Source: Ruminococcaceae bacterium UBA866
GTDB taxonomy: Bacteria; Bacillota; Clostridia; Oscillospirales; Ruminococcaceae
Direction of reading: 5' to 3'
DNA: 12,843 nt
NCBI GenBank assembly: GCA_002295325.1
Contig: DBGA01000020.1
Coordinates: forward strand, 3,692-16,534
The notes beneath the pieces are model-generated. The model was given only the letters and a program-made list of their open reading frames with translations. It was not told the origin of the DNA and did not search any database. A program made the translations under genes and the position numbers. This document shows positions 7,202-12,843 of the stretch, one piece after another. Position 1 is the first letter of the stretch; every line of letters starts with the position of its first letter.

Positions 7202-8080
7202 CTATTTTTTTATATCTCTCATCATTTCTTCAAAGCTTTGTAAGCAACGTACAGTTGGCTCATATCCATCGGCTGAGAATGCGGATCCACCTGGACGCTC
7301 CAAGATTTCCTTTGACAGAACCGACACTATTCTGTAGTGTGTTTCCATTACCACATATCCATCATAACCGTCATCAATCAAGCTTTGTAGCTGGCCTTTA
7401 AAGTCTACCAAACCTGCTCCAAAACAACATCCAATCGCATTGTTTTCCTCATCTAATACTGCATCTTTTAGATGAACGTGCGCCATATGAGGTTTTATGT
7501 ATTGATATCCATCAGGATAAGGTGTCTCAAAATTAGGGGAATAAATATTATTTCCGGGATCCCATAAAGCCTTTACTTGAGGGTGGTTGATAGCATCTAA
7601 AACCTTTGACAATTCAAAAGCATTTGTAGTATTAACACTAGGGTCAGATTCAAGTACCAGTGTGATACCTGTGTCTTTAAGCATCTCGATTGGCTTTTGA
7701 TAAAGCTCTACAATTTTATCTATACAATCGTCTAGCTTTCCATTTGTCCAAAATGCAAACCCACGAATCATATTTGTGTCGAAAATTTTTGCTGCTTTGA
7801 TACAATTTTCAAGCCCAACTAGATGAGCTGCTACTTCCTCTTCGTTGTTCATGTCACATTTGTAAAATGGTGCACTAATCGCACTTACTTTAAGCCCTGC
7901 ATCTTTTATTTGCTTATTCATTGAATGCAAGTCTTCTGTGATAAATTCAAATGGACCTTTATCGTATACAGAGCGAATTTCAACCGCATCTAGGGAAAAA
8001 CGTTTTGCTAACTCAATCGCTATTTGTAAATCCTGTGATATTTCATCAGTGATAACACTCGTTTTGAACAAAATTCTCAC
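7202..8080 (-). CDS. TIM-barrel sugar (phosphate) isomerase/epimerase-like protein
   Basis: A 292-residue AP_endonuc_2/xylose-isomerase-like TIM barrel (the IolE, hydroxypyruvate isomerase, tagatose epimerase and YcjR group). It opens with the family-like strand KTSVITDEISQD. The expected metal ligands are visible as Glu144 (VLESDP), Asp174 (WDPGN), His203 or His201 (HVHLKD) and Glu246 (METHY), so a divalent metal site is intact. Such proteins isomerise or epimerise ketoses, dehydrate keto-inositols, or perform elimination on 3-keto-glycosides. The start is GTG at 8080, only 2 nt after AAAAGGAG; TTG at 8071, giving MFKTSVITDEIS, has better spacing and may be the true start. It lies 14 nt after the NagB-like gene and just before a Gfo/Idh/MocA gene, so a joint oxidation/isomerisation or oxidation/elimination sequence is plausible. 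Confidence 0.88.
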   Translation of the reverse strand: MRILFKTSVITDEISQDLQIAIELAKRFSLDAVEIRSVYDKGPFEFITEDLHSMNKQIKDAGLKVSAISAPFYKCDMNNEEEVAAHLVGLENCIKAAKIFDTNMIRGFAFWTNGKLDDCIDKIVELYQKPIEMLKDTGITLVLESDPSVNTTNAFELSKVLDAINHPQVKALWDPGNNIYSPNFETPYPDGYQYIKPHMAHVHLKDAVLDEENNAIGCCFGAGLVDFKGQLQSLIDDGYDGYVVMETHYRIVSVLSKEILERPGGSAFSADGYEPTVRCLQSFEEMMRDIKK

Positions 8081-8094
8081 AACTCCTTTTCAAT

Positions 8095-8862
8095 TTAAAG
8101 CAATTTACCACTTTCACTGTCCAAGTAAAAAATAATGTTGTCGCATTTTCTTAGTATGGAAGCTGGGCATTTTTCATCAATTTCGTTATAAAGGGTATTA
8201 TGTACTGCTTGTGCCTTCTTATCTGTTGGTACAATGCAAAAATGATAATCTGCATTTACCAAAGCTGGAATAGTTAACGTCAACGCTTTTTTAGGAACTT
8301 CATCAAGTTCATTAAAACATTTGTCGTTGACTTGCTGTTGTCTGCACATTGCGTCGAGTTCAACAACCTTTACAAGCTTTGCATCATTAAATTCAGCAAC
8401 ATCAGGGTCGTTAAAAGCAATATGTCCGTTTTCGCCAATTCCTAAACAAATAATATCAGGACGATTTGCTTTTAGCAAGTCTGAATATCTTTCGCACTCT
8501 GCTCCAATGTTTTCGCTATTTCCATCAATATAGTTTACTGATTTGAAATTTGCTTTTGAAAAAAGATGTCTGTTTAAAAATTGACCAAACGCTTGAGGTG
8601 CTCCACTTGGCAATCCAATATATTCATCCATATGAAATGCGTTTATTCTACTAAAATCTATTCTTTTATCGCAACAGAAATTCTCTATAAAATCCAACTG
8701 AGAGGGTGCTGCTGCAAAAATCATATTGATTGTTTCTTTTTGTTCAAAAAGTTTTTGAATTACGTTATAAACATCTTCGGATGAAGTTTCTCCAAGTTGT
8801 TTTCTACTTGCAAATTTCTTTAAAATCAAAGACTTAACTTGTTCATTGCCTTGCTTGTTCAT
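8095..8862 (-). CDS. NagB-like amino-sugar-phosphate deaminase/isomerase, divergent subgroup
   Basis: First gene of the left arm, in the glucosamine-6-phosphate deaminase/6-phosphogluconolactonase superfamily. Numbered from the GTG at 8874, it shows FHMDEYIGL (Asp83), DGNSEN (118-122) and GIGENGHIAFNDP (145-157, His151). Compared with E. coli NagB from memory (GIGVDGHIAFNEP), Asp141 is replaced by Asn149 and Glu148 by Asp156. The phosphate loop reads FAAAPSQ instead of the usual TG(S/G)TP. The segment CRQQQVNDKCFNELDEVPKKALTLTIPAL marks a recognisable NagB-like subgroup whose substrate I do not know. The frame opens at GTG 8874, only 2-3 nt from AAAAGGA; I prefer ATG at 8862, though its spacing is long. 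The expected role is deamination of an amino-sugar phosphate made by the NagA-like enzyme encoded divergently. Confidence 0.85.
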   Translation of the reverse strand: MNKQGNEQVKSLILKKFASRKQLGETSSEDVYNVIQKLFEQKETINMIFAAAPSQLDFIENFCCDKRIDFSRINAFHMDEYIGLPSGAPQAFGQFLNRHLFSKANFKSVNYIDGNSENIGAECERYSDLLKANRPDIICLGIGENGHIAFNDPDVAEFNDAKLVKVVELDAMCRQQQVNDKCFNELDEVPKKALTLTIPALVNADYHFCIVPTDKKAQAVHNTLYNEIDEKCPASILRKCDNIIFYLDSESGKLL

Positions 8863-8900
8863 TCTTTTATTCACATTCCTTTTCTAATATTTACTTAATA

Positions 8901-8912
8901 GTAACCGATATC
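8901..8912. promoter_or_regulatory. Operator 1 (LacI-family-type), at the left-arm promoter start
   Basis: GTAACCGATATC, preceded by A, shares the 10-nt core AGTAACCGAT with the two other sites and has the central CG typical of LacI-family operators. It lies just downstream of the minus-strand -10 box, at the expected transcription start, where a bound repressor would block initiation. Confidence 0.7.
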
Positions 8913-8915
8913 TAT

Positions 8916-8944
8916 AATATAATCATAAATATATGAAATGTCAA
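8916..8944 (-). promoter_or_regulatory. Sigma-A promoter of the left (nagB-like) operon
   Basis: On the minus strand a perfect TTGACA (8944-8939) is followed by 17 nt and TATATT (8921-8916). The predicted start at about 8909 falls in operator 1 and gives a leader of about 35-45 nt to the first gene. Confidence 0.75.
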
Positions 8945-9039
8945 TACTATTTTTAATAAAAACTTGTTTTAAATATATAATAGTTCTTTTTTTGTAACTA
9001 TTAGCTTGTGTTTTTATGAATTTACAAGAAATTGTTATA

Positions 9040-9051
9040 GTAACCGATTGT
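9040..9051. promoter_or_regulatory. Operator 2, central copy
   Basis: GTAACCGATTGT carries the shared AGTAACCGAT core (9039-9048). It is also flanked by an inverted repeat, TTATAGTA (9035-9042) and TACTATAA (9054-9061), with an 11-nt spacer. No strong promoter is next to it, so it is probably an auxiliary site, for instance for looping between the two promoter-proximal operators. Confidence 0.6.
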
Positions 9052-9147
9052 AATACTATAATAACAGTATCATCTCTCCAGTTTATTTTTTTTTGCTGGT
9101 TGCTTTTAAATCATTATTTTATAATACAAAAACTTTAATCAAATAGA

Positions 9148-9176
9148 TTGACAATTTTCACTAAATTAGTTATGAT
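9148..9176 (+). promoter_or_regulatory. Sigma-A promoter of the right (nagA-like) operon
   Basis: A perfect TTGACA (9148-9153) is followed by 17 nt and TATGAT (9171-9176). Transcription should start near 9183, about 60 nt before the ATG, with operator 3 immediately downstream. Confidence 0.8.
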
Positions 9177-9191
9177 AATACCAAGAACACA

Positions 9192-9203
9192 GTAACCGAT
9201 TAC
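9192..9203. promoter_or_regulatory. Operator 3, best palindrome, just after the right-arm start site
   Basis: GTAACCGATTAC is the most symmetric of the three copies: its halves match except for one C/A pair, giving GTAAyC|GrTTAC with a central CG. It lies about 9-20 nt after the predicted start, where a repressor would act as a block. With its flanks it also fits 12 of 14 positions of the CcpA cre consensus TGWAANCGNTNWCA, failing only at the two outermost bases, so CcpA is an alternative or additional ligand. Confidence 0.72.
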
Positions 9204-9241
9204 TACTATGTAACAATACTAACTTAAAGGGGCTACTTACT

Positions 9242-10420
9242 ATGATAAAATGTTTTAAAAATGCCAAAGTGCTTTCTCCACTATATACAGATGAGCGTCT
9301 TGTCGTTGTCCAAGATGGCAAAATCGCAGGAGTCCACAACCGTTTGGATATCTCACCTGAAATGGAAGTCATTGATGCAAAGGGATTATACCTCTCTCCT
9401 GGATTTATCGATATTCATGTCCATGGTGGCGGTGGCTGCGGTGTAATGGGTTGCAGCCCTGACGAAATCGTTAAAATGTGCCAAGCACATGCACAACATG
9501 GAACAACTTCTATCCTGCCAACAACATTGGCTGCACCAATTCCTCATTTGAAAAGAGCGATTGCTGCTGTAAAAGCTGCACAAGCAATGTCAGTTGACTC
9601 CAATATATTAGGCATTCATTTGGAAGGCCCGTTCCTATCCAAAAACCAAAAGGGCGCTCAAAGTGAGGATAGCATTCTAGTTCCAACCGAAGAAAATGTA
9701 CGTGATTTATTAGATAGCTGGGATGGTATCAAAATGGTGGGTGCCGCTCCAGAAGTTTGTGGATGTCTTGCATTGGGGCGAGAACTTCGCCGACGCAATA
9801 TCACAGCAAGCATTGCACATTCCGATGCTCGCTATGATGACGTTATCAATGCCATTGAGGCTGGATACAGCGATGTAACCCACATCTTTTCTGGCTGTTC
9901 CTCTGTGATTAGAGAAAACGGATACCGCATTGCGGGTGTAGTTGAGGCAGGGCTTTTGAGGGATGAGCTGTCAGTACAAGTCATTGCCGATTTGAAACAT
10001 CTGCCTGTTTCTCTATTAAAACTAATCTATAAATGTAAAGGTGCAGATAAAATCTCACTAATTACTGATGGGCTGGACTATTCTGCTACAACACTTTTAG
10101 AGGGTACCGTTTACCGTCAGGAAAATGGTGTTGAAACTGTTTACGAAGATGGTGTAATGAAGTTAATTGACAGGCAAGCATTTGCTGGAAGCGTTGCTAC
10201 CTGTAATAAATTGGTGTATAATATGTATAAACACGCTGATGTGCCTTTACTAGATGCTGTTAAAATGGCTACCATGACACCGGCAAGACGTGTTGGTGTT
10301 GGTCATTGTAAGGGATTGATTGCAGAGGGTTATGATGCAGATATCCTTTTATTTGATAATAACATTCAAATTAAAATGTGCATGGTATCAGGTAAATCAA
10401 TTTTTTCCCATATGGATTAA
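9242..10420 (+). CDS. NagA-like N-acetylglucosamine-6-phosphate deacetylase, divergent
   Basis: A 392-residue amidohydrolase of the NagA type, which removes acetate from N-acetylated amino-sugar phosphates in the cytoplasm. Motifs in order: PGFIDIHVHGGGG (53-65), LEGPF with metal ligand Glu128, AHSDA with His193, THIF with His214, IAD..H with His253, and TDG with catalytic Asp276. The catalytic and metal residues are thus present. Substrate-contact segments differ from E. coli NagA as I recall it: KGAQ (137-140) replaces KGTH, and SGC (217-219) follows THIF where NAM is usual. The N-acetyl sugar may therefore differ from GlcNAc-6-phosphate. The start is ATG 9242 after AAAGGGG. It is the first gene of the right operon, directly under operator 3, with the LacI-family gene 14 nt downstream. 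Confidence 0.88.
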   Translation: MIKCFKNAKVLSPLYTDERLVVVQDGKIAGVHNRLDISPEMEVIDAKGLYLSPGFIDIHVHGGGGCGVMGCSPDEIVKMCQAHAQHGTTSILPTTLAAPIPHLKRAIAAVKAAQAMSVDSNILGIHLEGPFLSKNQKGAQSEDSILVPTEENVRDLLDSWDGIKMVGAAPEVCGCLALGRELRRRNITASIAHSDARYDDVINAIEAGYSDVTHIFSGCSSVIRENGYRIAGVVEAGLLRDELSVQVIADLKHLPVSLLKLIYKCKGADKISLITDGLDYSATTLLEGTVYRQENGVETVYEDGVMKLIDRQAFAGSVATCNKLVYNMYKHADVPLLDAVKMATMTPARRVGVGHCKGLIAEGYDADILLFDNNIQIKMCMVSGKSIFSHMD

Positions 10421-10434
10421 CAAAGGAGGTAGCT

Positions 10435-11469
10435 ATGAGCTTAAAGAAATCGACTATATATGATATTGCAAAAGCTTGTAATATGTCGACAGCTACTGTT
10501 TCGCGTGCATTGAATAATACTGGTTATCCTGTTCACGAAAAAACAAAAGCGTTGATAGTTAAAACTGCAAAAGAACTAAATTATACCCCTAATATGTTTG
10601 GCAAAAATCTAAAAACACAGCAAAGTAAGGATATTGGAATTATTGTTCCAAACATTTCTAATCCATATTATTCAACCTTACTTCAGGGTATTTATGACGA
10701 TGCGATTACAAGGGGATATAATCCAATTCTATTTAACTCCTATAGAAAACCTGAAATTGAGACCAAAAACATTAATATATTAATGCAAAAACAAGTATGT
10801 GGAATGATTATCGTGAGCATCTCAAAAGATGCTGCTGCCATCCAAAACGCTTTGGATTATGGTTGTCGTGTTGTTGTAGTTGAACAGGACATCGATGTGA
10901 ATTGCATTAAGGTTGGTTTTAACTTTTTAAAAGGTGCTTATATGGCAACCCTTAATCTAATTCAAAATAATCATAAAAAAATCGGGTTTATCGGTGCTCC
11001 ACTTGACAGACCTAGCCGTATTAAGATGTTGATGGGCTATAAGCAATGTCTCGAGGAACATGGGATTGCAATTAACGAGAACTATATTAAGCTAGAAAAT
11101 GAAGAAAATGATATTGGACAGATTTATGAATTTAAAAACGGTATTGCTGCTGCTAAAGCCTTCTGTGATATGGAGGATCGCCCAACTGGATATATCTGTA
11201 TCAACGATATGACGGCACTTGGAGCAATCAAGCAGTTTAACAATAGTGGGCTAAATGTGCCTGATGATGTTTCAGTAATTGGGTTTGATAATATTCCCTA
11301 CGCAGAAATTTCTACCCCTGAACTGACTACAATTGATCAATGTGCCTATGACATGGGTGCGTTCTCGGCTAGAACATTGATTGAAAGCATTGAAGATGTT
11401 GGAAAACCTCATTTTTCCGTTACAATGGAACCCTCTATTGTAATAAGAAATACAGTAAAAAAGCTATAA
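10435..11469 (+). CDS. LacI/GalR-family transcriptional regulator
   Basis: A 344-residue repressor-type regulator. Residues about 6-60 are the LacI-type helix-turn-helix and hinge (TIYDIAKACNMSTATVSRAL, then YTPNMFGKNLKT). The remainder is a periplasmic-binding-protein-like sensor with the standard landmarks IGIIVPNISNPYY, KKIGFIGAP, CINDMTALGAI and VSVIGFDNIPYAEISTPELTTI. The start follows a perfect AAAGGAGG with 5-nt spacing. It is embedded between the NagA-like and oxidoreductase genes, so it is autoregulated if it binds operator 3. The presence of three matching sites in the divergent promoter region makes it the best candidate for controlling both arms. The inducer is unknown, presumably a pathway sugar or sugar phosphate. 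Confidence 0.95.
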   Translation: MSLKKSTIYDIAKACNMSTATVSRALNNTGYPVHEKTKALIVKTAKELNYTPNMFGKNLKTQQSKDIGIIVPNISNPYYSTLLQGIYDDAITRGYNPILFNSYRKPEIETKNINILMQKQVCGMIIVSISKDAAAIQNALDYGCRVVVVEQDIDVNCIKVGFNFLKGAYMATLNLIQNNHKKIGFIGAPLDRPSRIKMLMGYKQCLEEHGIAINENYIKLENEENDIGQIYEFKNGIAAAKAFCDMEDRPTGYICINDMTALGAIKQFNNSGLNVPDDVSVIGFDNIPYAEISTPELTTIDQCAYDMGAFSARTLIESIEDVGKPHFSVTMEPSIVIRNTVKKL

Positions 11470-11499
11470 TACTAATATATAACGATGGAGAGTACGATT

Positions 11500-12507
11500 A
11501 TGACGAACGTTGCTATCATAGGTTGCGGTGCAATTTATCAAAATCATGCAAATGCTATTGAAAAAATTGAAGGCGTAAAGCTTTACGCTGTTTGCGATAT
11601 TGACGAAAAGGCAGTTGAACAGGCAGCAAAGCTGTATCACTGCAAATCCTACACAAACTATCTTGACTTAATTGCAGATCCCCTTGTTGATGCTATACAC
11701 ATTTGCACCCCACACTATCTGCACAACGAAATGGCAATTGCCGCTATGCATGCTGGAAAAGATGTGCTTACAGAAAAACCAATTTGCATTCATCCTGAGG
11801 ATGCCAAAAAAATGTATGAAACTGCTTTGGAAACAGGTACAAGACTAGGAGTATGCTTCCAAAATCGCTACAATGAAACTTCACAAAAAGCAAAACAACT
11901 GCTTGAAAGTGGTGAATTGGGCAACATCATTGGTGCAAAATCAATGTTCACCTGGCAACGTGATGAATCCTACTACAATCAAGCTGATTGGCGAGGAACT
12001 TGGAGTCAGGAGGGTGGCGGTGTATTGATTAACCAATCAATACATACACTTGACCTTATTCAATGGCTTATGGGTGATATAAAGAGTATTTCAGCCAATG
12101 TTGCAACCCGAAAGCTCTATGACATTATCGAGGTTGAAGATACTGCTGATGCCTACATTGTCTTTAAAAATGGTGCTGAATGTATCTTTTTTGCAAGCAA
12201 TTGTCATACTTCCACTTCTCGTGTAGAAGTAGAAATTGTTACGGATAAAGGCTTGATGCACATTTCTGATAACGAGTTGTACTGGCAACCGAATGGTGGC
12301 GCAAGGGTGAGTTTGCTCCAAGCTGATTCAGCCACAGATGCAAAAGCTTGTTGGGGATTAGGCCATGAAACCTTAATTCGTGATTTTTATGTGAAACGCA
12401 CTGCAAATGAACAGTTCCCTATTGACGGGCAAGAGGGTGCAAAAGCAATCAATATGATTGATGCAATCTATCGTTCATCATCAATAAAAAGAACAATTAT
12501 CCTATAA
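11500..12507 (+). CDS. Gfo/Idh/MocA family oxidoreductase (canonical)
   Basis: A 335-residue NAD(P)-dependent oxidoreductase, fifth of the family in this window. Motifs: GCGAIYQNH (8-16), TEKP with the catalytic Lys93 (92-94), QNRYN (121-125) and EGGGVLINQSIHTLDLIQWL (about 171-190) with His182 and Asp185. The WRGTW...GGGVLINQSIHTLD stretch is typical of members that act on sugars or glycosides, so a glycoside or hexose dehydrogenase role is reasonable. The frame is open from ATG 11485, but that codon is part of the ribosome binding site (GGAGAG); ATG 11500 lies 9 nt after GGAG and begins the conserved protein. It is the last gene of the right operon, immediately followed by a terminator. Confidence 0.92.
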   Translation: MTNVAIIGCGAIYQNHANAIEKIEGVKLYAVCDIDEKAVEQAAKLYHCKSYTNYLDLIADPLVDAIHICTPHYLHNEMAIAAMHAGKDVLTEKPICIHPEDAKKMYETALETGTRLGVCFQNRYNETSQKAKQLLESGELGNIIGAKSMFTWQRDESYYNQADWRGTWSQEGGGVLINQSIHTLDLIQWLMGDIKSISANVATRKLYDIIEVEDTADAYIVFKNGAECIFFASNCHTSTSRVEVEIVTDKGLMHISDNELYWQPNGGARVSLLQADSATDAKACWGLGHETLIRDFYVKRTANEQFPIDGQEGAKAINMIDAIYRSSSIKRTIIL

Positions 12508-12509
12508 AT

Positions 12510-12553
12510 AAAAGAGTAACTTCAACTTTTAAAGTCGAAGTTACTCTTTTTAT
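12510..12553 (+). terminator. Intrinsic terminator of the right operon
   Basis: AAAAGAGTAACTTC (12510-12523) pairs perfectly with GAAGTTACTCTTTT (12537-12550). The inner ACTTT/AAAGT can extend the stem past one mismatch. A T-rich tail (TTTTTATATT) follows. The stem is GC-poor but long, and starts 3 nt after the stop codon. It is roughly symmetric, so it could also work on the other strand. Confidence 0.88.
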
Positions 12554-12638
12554 ATTAAAACTATGAAACAAACTTTATGCTTTTTGCATATACTGTCATA
12601 AGGATGATTATTTTACACACAGACTTGGAGGTACATAT

Positions 12639-12843
12639 ATGAATAAATCAGAGAAACCTATAATCCCTGTTGAAGTAGAAATTCAAAGGCATATTGAAGA
12701 AATGATGCGATATCATAAGCGAAGTAAAAACCCTAAACTACCTATAGATAATCTTGTAGTTCCAGCTATGTCATCAATTCAAACTCCACAGACAAGTATG
12801 TCTGTAATCCCACCTATGGCAGCACTTCAAACACCGCAGACAA
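12639..12843 (+). CDS. Unknown protein with 16-residue repeats, 3' end outside the window
   Basis: An open frame starts at ATG 12639, 7 nt after a strong GGAGG, and runs off the right edge after 68 codons. The N-terminus (MNKSEKPIIPVEVEIQRH...) is charged and helical-looking, without a signal peptide. From residue 40 a 16-residue unit begins, VVPAMSSIQTPQTSMS followed by VIPPMAALQTPQT, rich in Pro, Thr, Gln and Met. It lies after the right operon's terminator and is probably unrelated to the sugar pathway. I do not recognise the family. A low-complexity structural protein such as a spore coat component is one possibility; AACA (12567-12570), 16 nt and CATATACTG (12587-12595) loosely resembles a sigma-K promoter, which is weak support. 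Confidence 0.6.
   Translation, partial: MNKSEKPIIPVEVEIQRHIEEMMRYHKRSKNPKLPIDNLVVPAMSSIQTPQTSMSVIPPMAALQTPQT
12756..12843 (+). repeat. In-frame 48-bp tandem repeat (two units visible)
   Basis: The first unit spans 12756-12803 and the second starts at 12804 and is cut by the window. Shared codons encode V-(V/I)-P-x-M-x-x-(I/L)-Q-T-P-Q-T. The two units differ at several third positions, so the repeat is not a very recent duplication. More units may follow outside the window. Confidence 0.65.

Larger units (their letters stand above)
8863..9241. promoter_or_regulatory. Divergent control region between the two operons
   Basis: About 370 AT-rich nucleotides with no gene on either strand that I can support. 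It contains a minus-strand promoter (8916-8944), a plus-strand promoter (9148-9176) and three near-identical operator-like sites at 8901-8912, 9040-9051 and 9192-9203. Operator centres are about 139 and 152 bp apart, distances that would allow DNA looping. The stretch between the outer elements is otherwise very A/T-rich. A weak extra plus-strand promoter, TTGTAA (8992-8997) with a 17-nt spacer and TATGAA (9015-9020), could feed the central operator, but both boxes match only 4 of 6. Confidence 0.8.

Noticed and set aside
9078..9099. CCAG...CTGG inverted repeat around a T-run in the control region
   Set aside because: Only 4 bp of stem with a 14-nt loop; too weak for a terminator, and the T-run is in the loop rather than after the stem.
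9166..9583. Minus-strand open frames opposite the start of the NagA-like gene
   Set aside because: They overlap the promoter, operator and coding strand of a well-supported gene; composition and lack of ribosome binding sites mark them as shadows.
12577..12589. Small ATGC/GCAT hairpin before the right-edge gene
   Set aside because: The stem is only 4-5 bp and overlaps the putative promoter; no terminator or regulatory function can be supported.

Overview
This window looks like a low-GC Firmicutes (Clostridia) chromosome, probably from a gut or anaerobic habitat. The reasons are the AT-rich intergenic DNA, strong AGGAGG-type ribosome binding sites, TTGACA/TATAAT promoters, a CcpA/LacI-type regulator, and a clostridia-style palindromic repeat. 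The species cannot be named from the sequence. The window holds one divergently transcribed catabolic locus plus the start of an unrelated gene at the right edge.

Left arm, minus strand, transcribed from about 8908 towards position 1: a NagB-like sugar-phosphate deaminase/isomerase; a TIM-barrel sugar (phosphate) isomerase/epimerase; two Gfo/Idh/MocA oxidoreductases; a tandem-hairpin terminator or attenuator; a cytoplasmic SGNH/GDSL esterase; mannonate dehydratase (uxuA); a UxuB-like SDR mannonate oxidoreductase; an internal promoter; two more Gfo/Idh/MocA oxidoreductases separated by a 60-nt palindromic element; and the first 16 codons of another gene that leaves the window. Right arm, plus strand: a NagA-like deacetylase, a LacI-family regulator and a fifth Gfo/Idh/MocA oxidoreductase, closed by a hairpin terminator. 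After it starts a gene for a protein with 16-residue repeats, truncated by the window.

The control region between the arms (8863-9241) is very readable. It has two divergent sigma-A promoters, each with the pseudo-palindrome GTAACCGAT... at the transcription start, and a third copy midway. The LacI-family protein encoded in the right arm is the natural ligand, although the sites also resemble CcpA cre boxes. The simplest reading is that one sugar-responsive repressor controls both arms.

How the genes might work together: UxuA and the SDR place D-mannonate, a uronic-acid breakdown product, in the pathway. The NagA- and NagB-like proteins point to an N-acetylated amino sugar, and the esterase to an acyl substituent. 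No glycoside hydrolase, polysaccharide lyase, kinase or transporter is visible. There are instead five NAD(P)-type oxidoreductases and a metal-dependent TIM barrel. That combination resembles the oxidation/elimination route of glycoside cleavage (glycoside 3-dehydrogenase plus AP_endonuc_2-type lyase/epimerase, as in the E. coli ycj cluster and bacterial C-deglycosylation systems). I infer, without proof, a redox-based pathway for an acylated, uronate- and aminosugar-containing glycoside. Deviations in the NagA and NagB active-site motifs suggest the aminosugar is not plain GlcNAc-6-phosphate.
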